Assembly (NCBI GenBank): GCA_937894795.1
Contig: CALCQV010000046.1
Span: forward strand, 1 to 13,919
Reading direction: 5' to 3'
Origin: an uncultured Bacteroidales bacterium
GTDB taxonomy: Bacteria; Bacteroidota; Bacteroidia; Bacteroidales; Lentimicrobiaceae
Length of the DNA stretch: 13,919 bases
The position numbers were made by a program, and so were the translations under genes. Below are positions 13,696-13,919 of this stretch, piece after piece (the stretch's first letter is position 1; every line of letters begins with the position of its first letter). Below the pieces are notes generated by a model. That model made no database searches and was not told the origin of the DNA. It saw nothing but the letters and a program-made list of their open reading frames with translations.

Positions 13696-13919
13696 ATGAA
13701 CCGGGAGAAGAGAATAAGAATGTTATTTAACAGCTACTTTAATGAGCAGGTGATTGATACTTTCCATAGTGAAATCAACCCGTTGATTGAAGTAGCCCTA
13801 ATCAACGGAACCTATCAGCTTAATGCCGGAAGCGTTAACTACTCCTTCGGCCCTTTGCACGAGGCGTTCAGGAAGTATTTCTACAAAGACCCACCCTCTC
13901 TTCACAACAACTCGAAGGT
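13696..13919 (+). CDS. N-terminal part of a probable spermidine-synthase-like protein (partial)
   Basis: An ATG at 13696 opens 74 codons to the window edge, beginning MNREKRIRMLFNSYFNEQVI. The segment NPLIEVALINGTYQLNAGSV followed by NYSFGPLHEAFRKYF resembles the N-terminal beta-hairpin region of Bacteroidota spermidine-synthase-like methyltransferase-fold proteins, which show a pattern like NPxLEVxLxNGxxxLxxxNAxYSYGxL. The SAM-binding or catalytic core lies beyond the window, so the assignment rests on this region alone. It follows the terminator at 13606 and so begins a new transcription unit. The frame is also open upstream of the ATG, but no better start is evident; Met9 is an alternative. 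Confidence 0.55.
   Translation, partial: MNREKRIRMLFNSYFNEQVIDTFHSEINPLIEVALINGTYQLNAGSVNYSFGPLHEAFRKYFYKDPPSLHNNSK

Overview
The window looks like a chromosomal segment of a Bacteroidota bacterium, plausibly of the Bacteroidales/Marinilabiliales type; that order-level guess is inference. Four things point there. Three consecutive large secreted proteins end in type IX secretion system (T9SS) sorting domains. There is a lipoprotein whose lipobox cysteine is followed by a Lys/Asp-rich surface-export signal. Starts have A-rich leaders without Shine-Dalgarno sequences. Several intergenic regions carry the Bacteroidota promoter pattern TTG-N19-TAnnTTTG. No RNA gene, CRISPR array, transposase or prophage gene was recognised.

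Left part (1-4796), housekeeping metabolism. A small charged protein (partial) and a monofunctional proline dehydrogenase lie on the minus strand. Divergent from them, aroB (3-dehydroquinate synthase) and aroA (EPSP synthase) overlap by 4 bases in a GTGA junction and supply two steps of the shikimate pathway. A stand-alone LutA/YkgE-type (Fe-S)-binding protein with two CCG modules follows, with its own well-formed promoter and no lutB or lutC next to it.

Middle and right part (4793-13580), cell-surface proteins. A minus-strand lipoprotein (PKD-like plus FN3-like domain) converges on the LutA-like gene and shares its TTAA stop. Divergent from it are three plus-strand T9SS cargo genes. The first (5690-8215) is cut by an in-frame TAA at codon 129, although the frame stays open and domain-consistent for 2.1 kb beyond it, so it is a recent pseudogene or a sequence error. 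The second (8416-11571, 1051 aa) is an intact relative sharing its N-terminal domain type, an alternating array of two ~80-residue modules, and its C-terminal block. The third (11616-13580, 654 aa) has a beta-propeller-like N-terminal half, a PKD domain and a type B (gliding-motility-associated) sorting domain, and ends at a strong intrinsic terminator.

Right edge: the start of another plus-strand gene (13696 to the window end), whose N-terminus resembles Bacteroidota spermidine-synthase-like proteins. No gene-free stretch exceeds 300 bases. The longest are 5483-5689 (divergent promoter region with short direct repeats) and 8216-8415 (candidate promoter and leader hairpin). I see no clear novel multi-gene system. 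The most notable points are the interrupted adhesin-like gene and the modular tandem T9SS cargo cluster.
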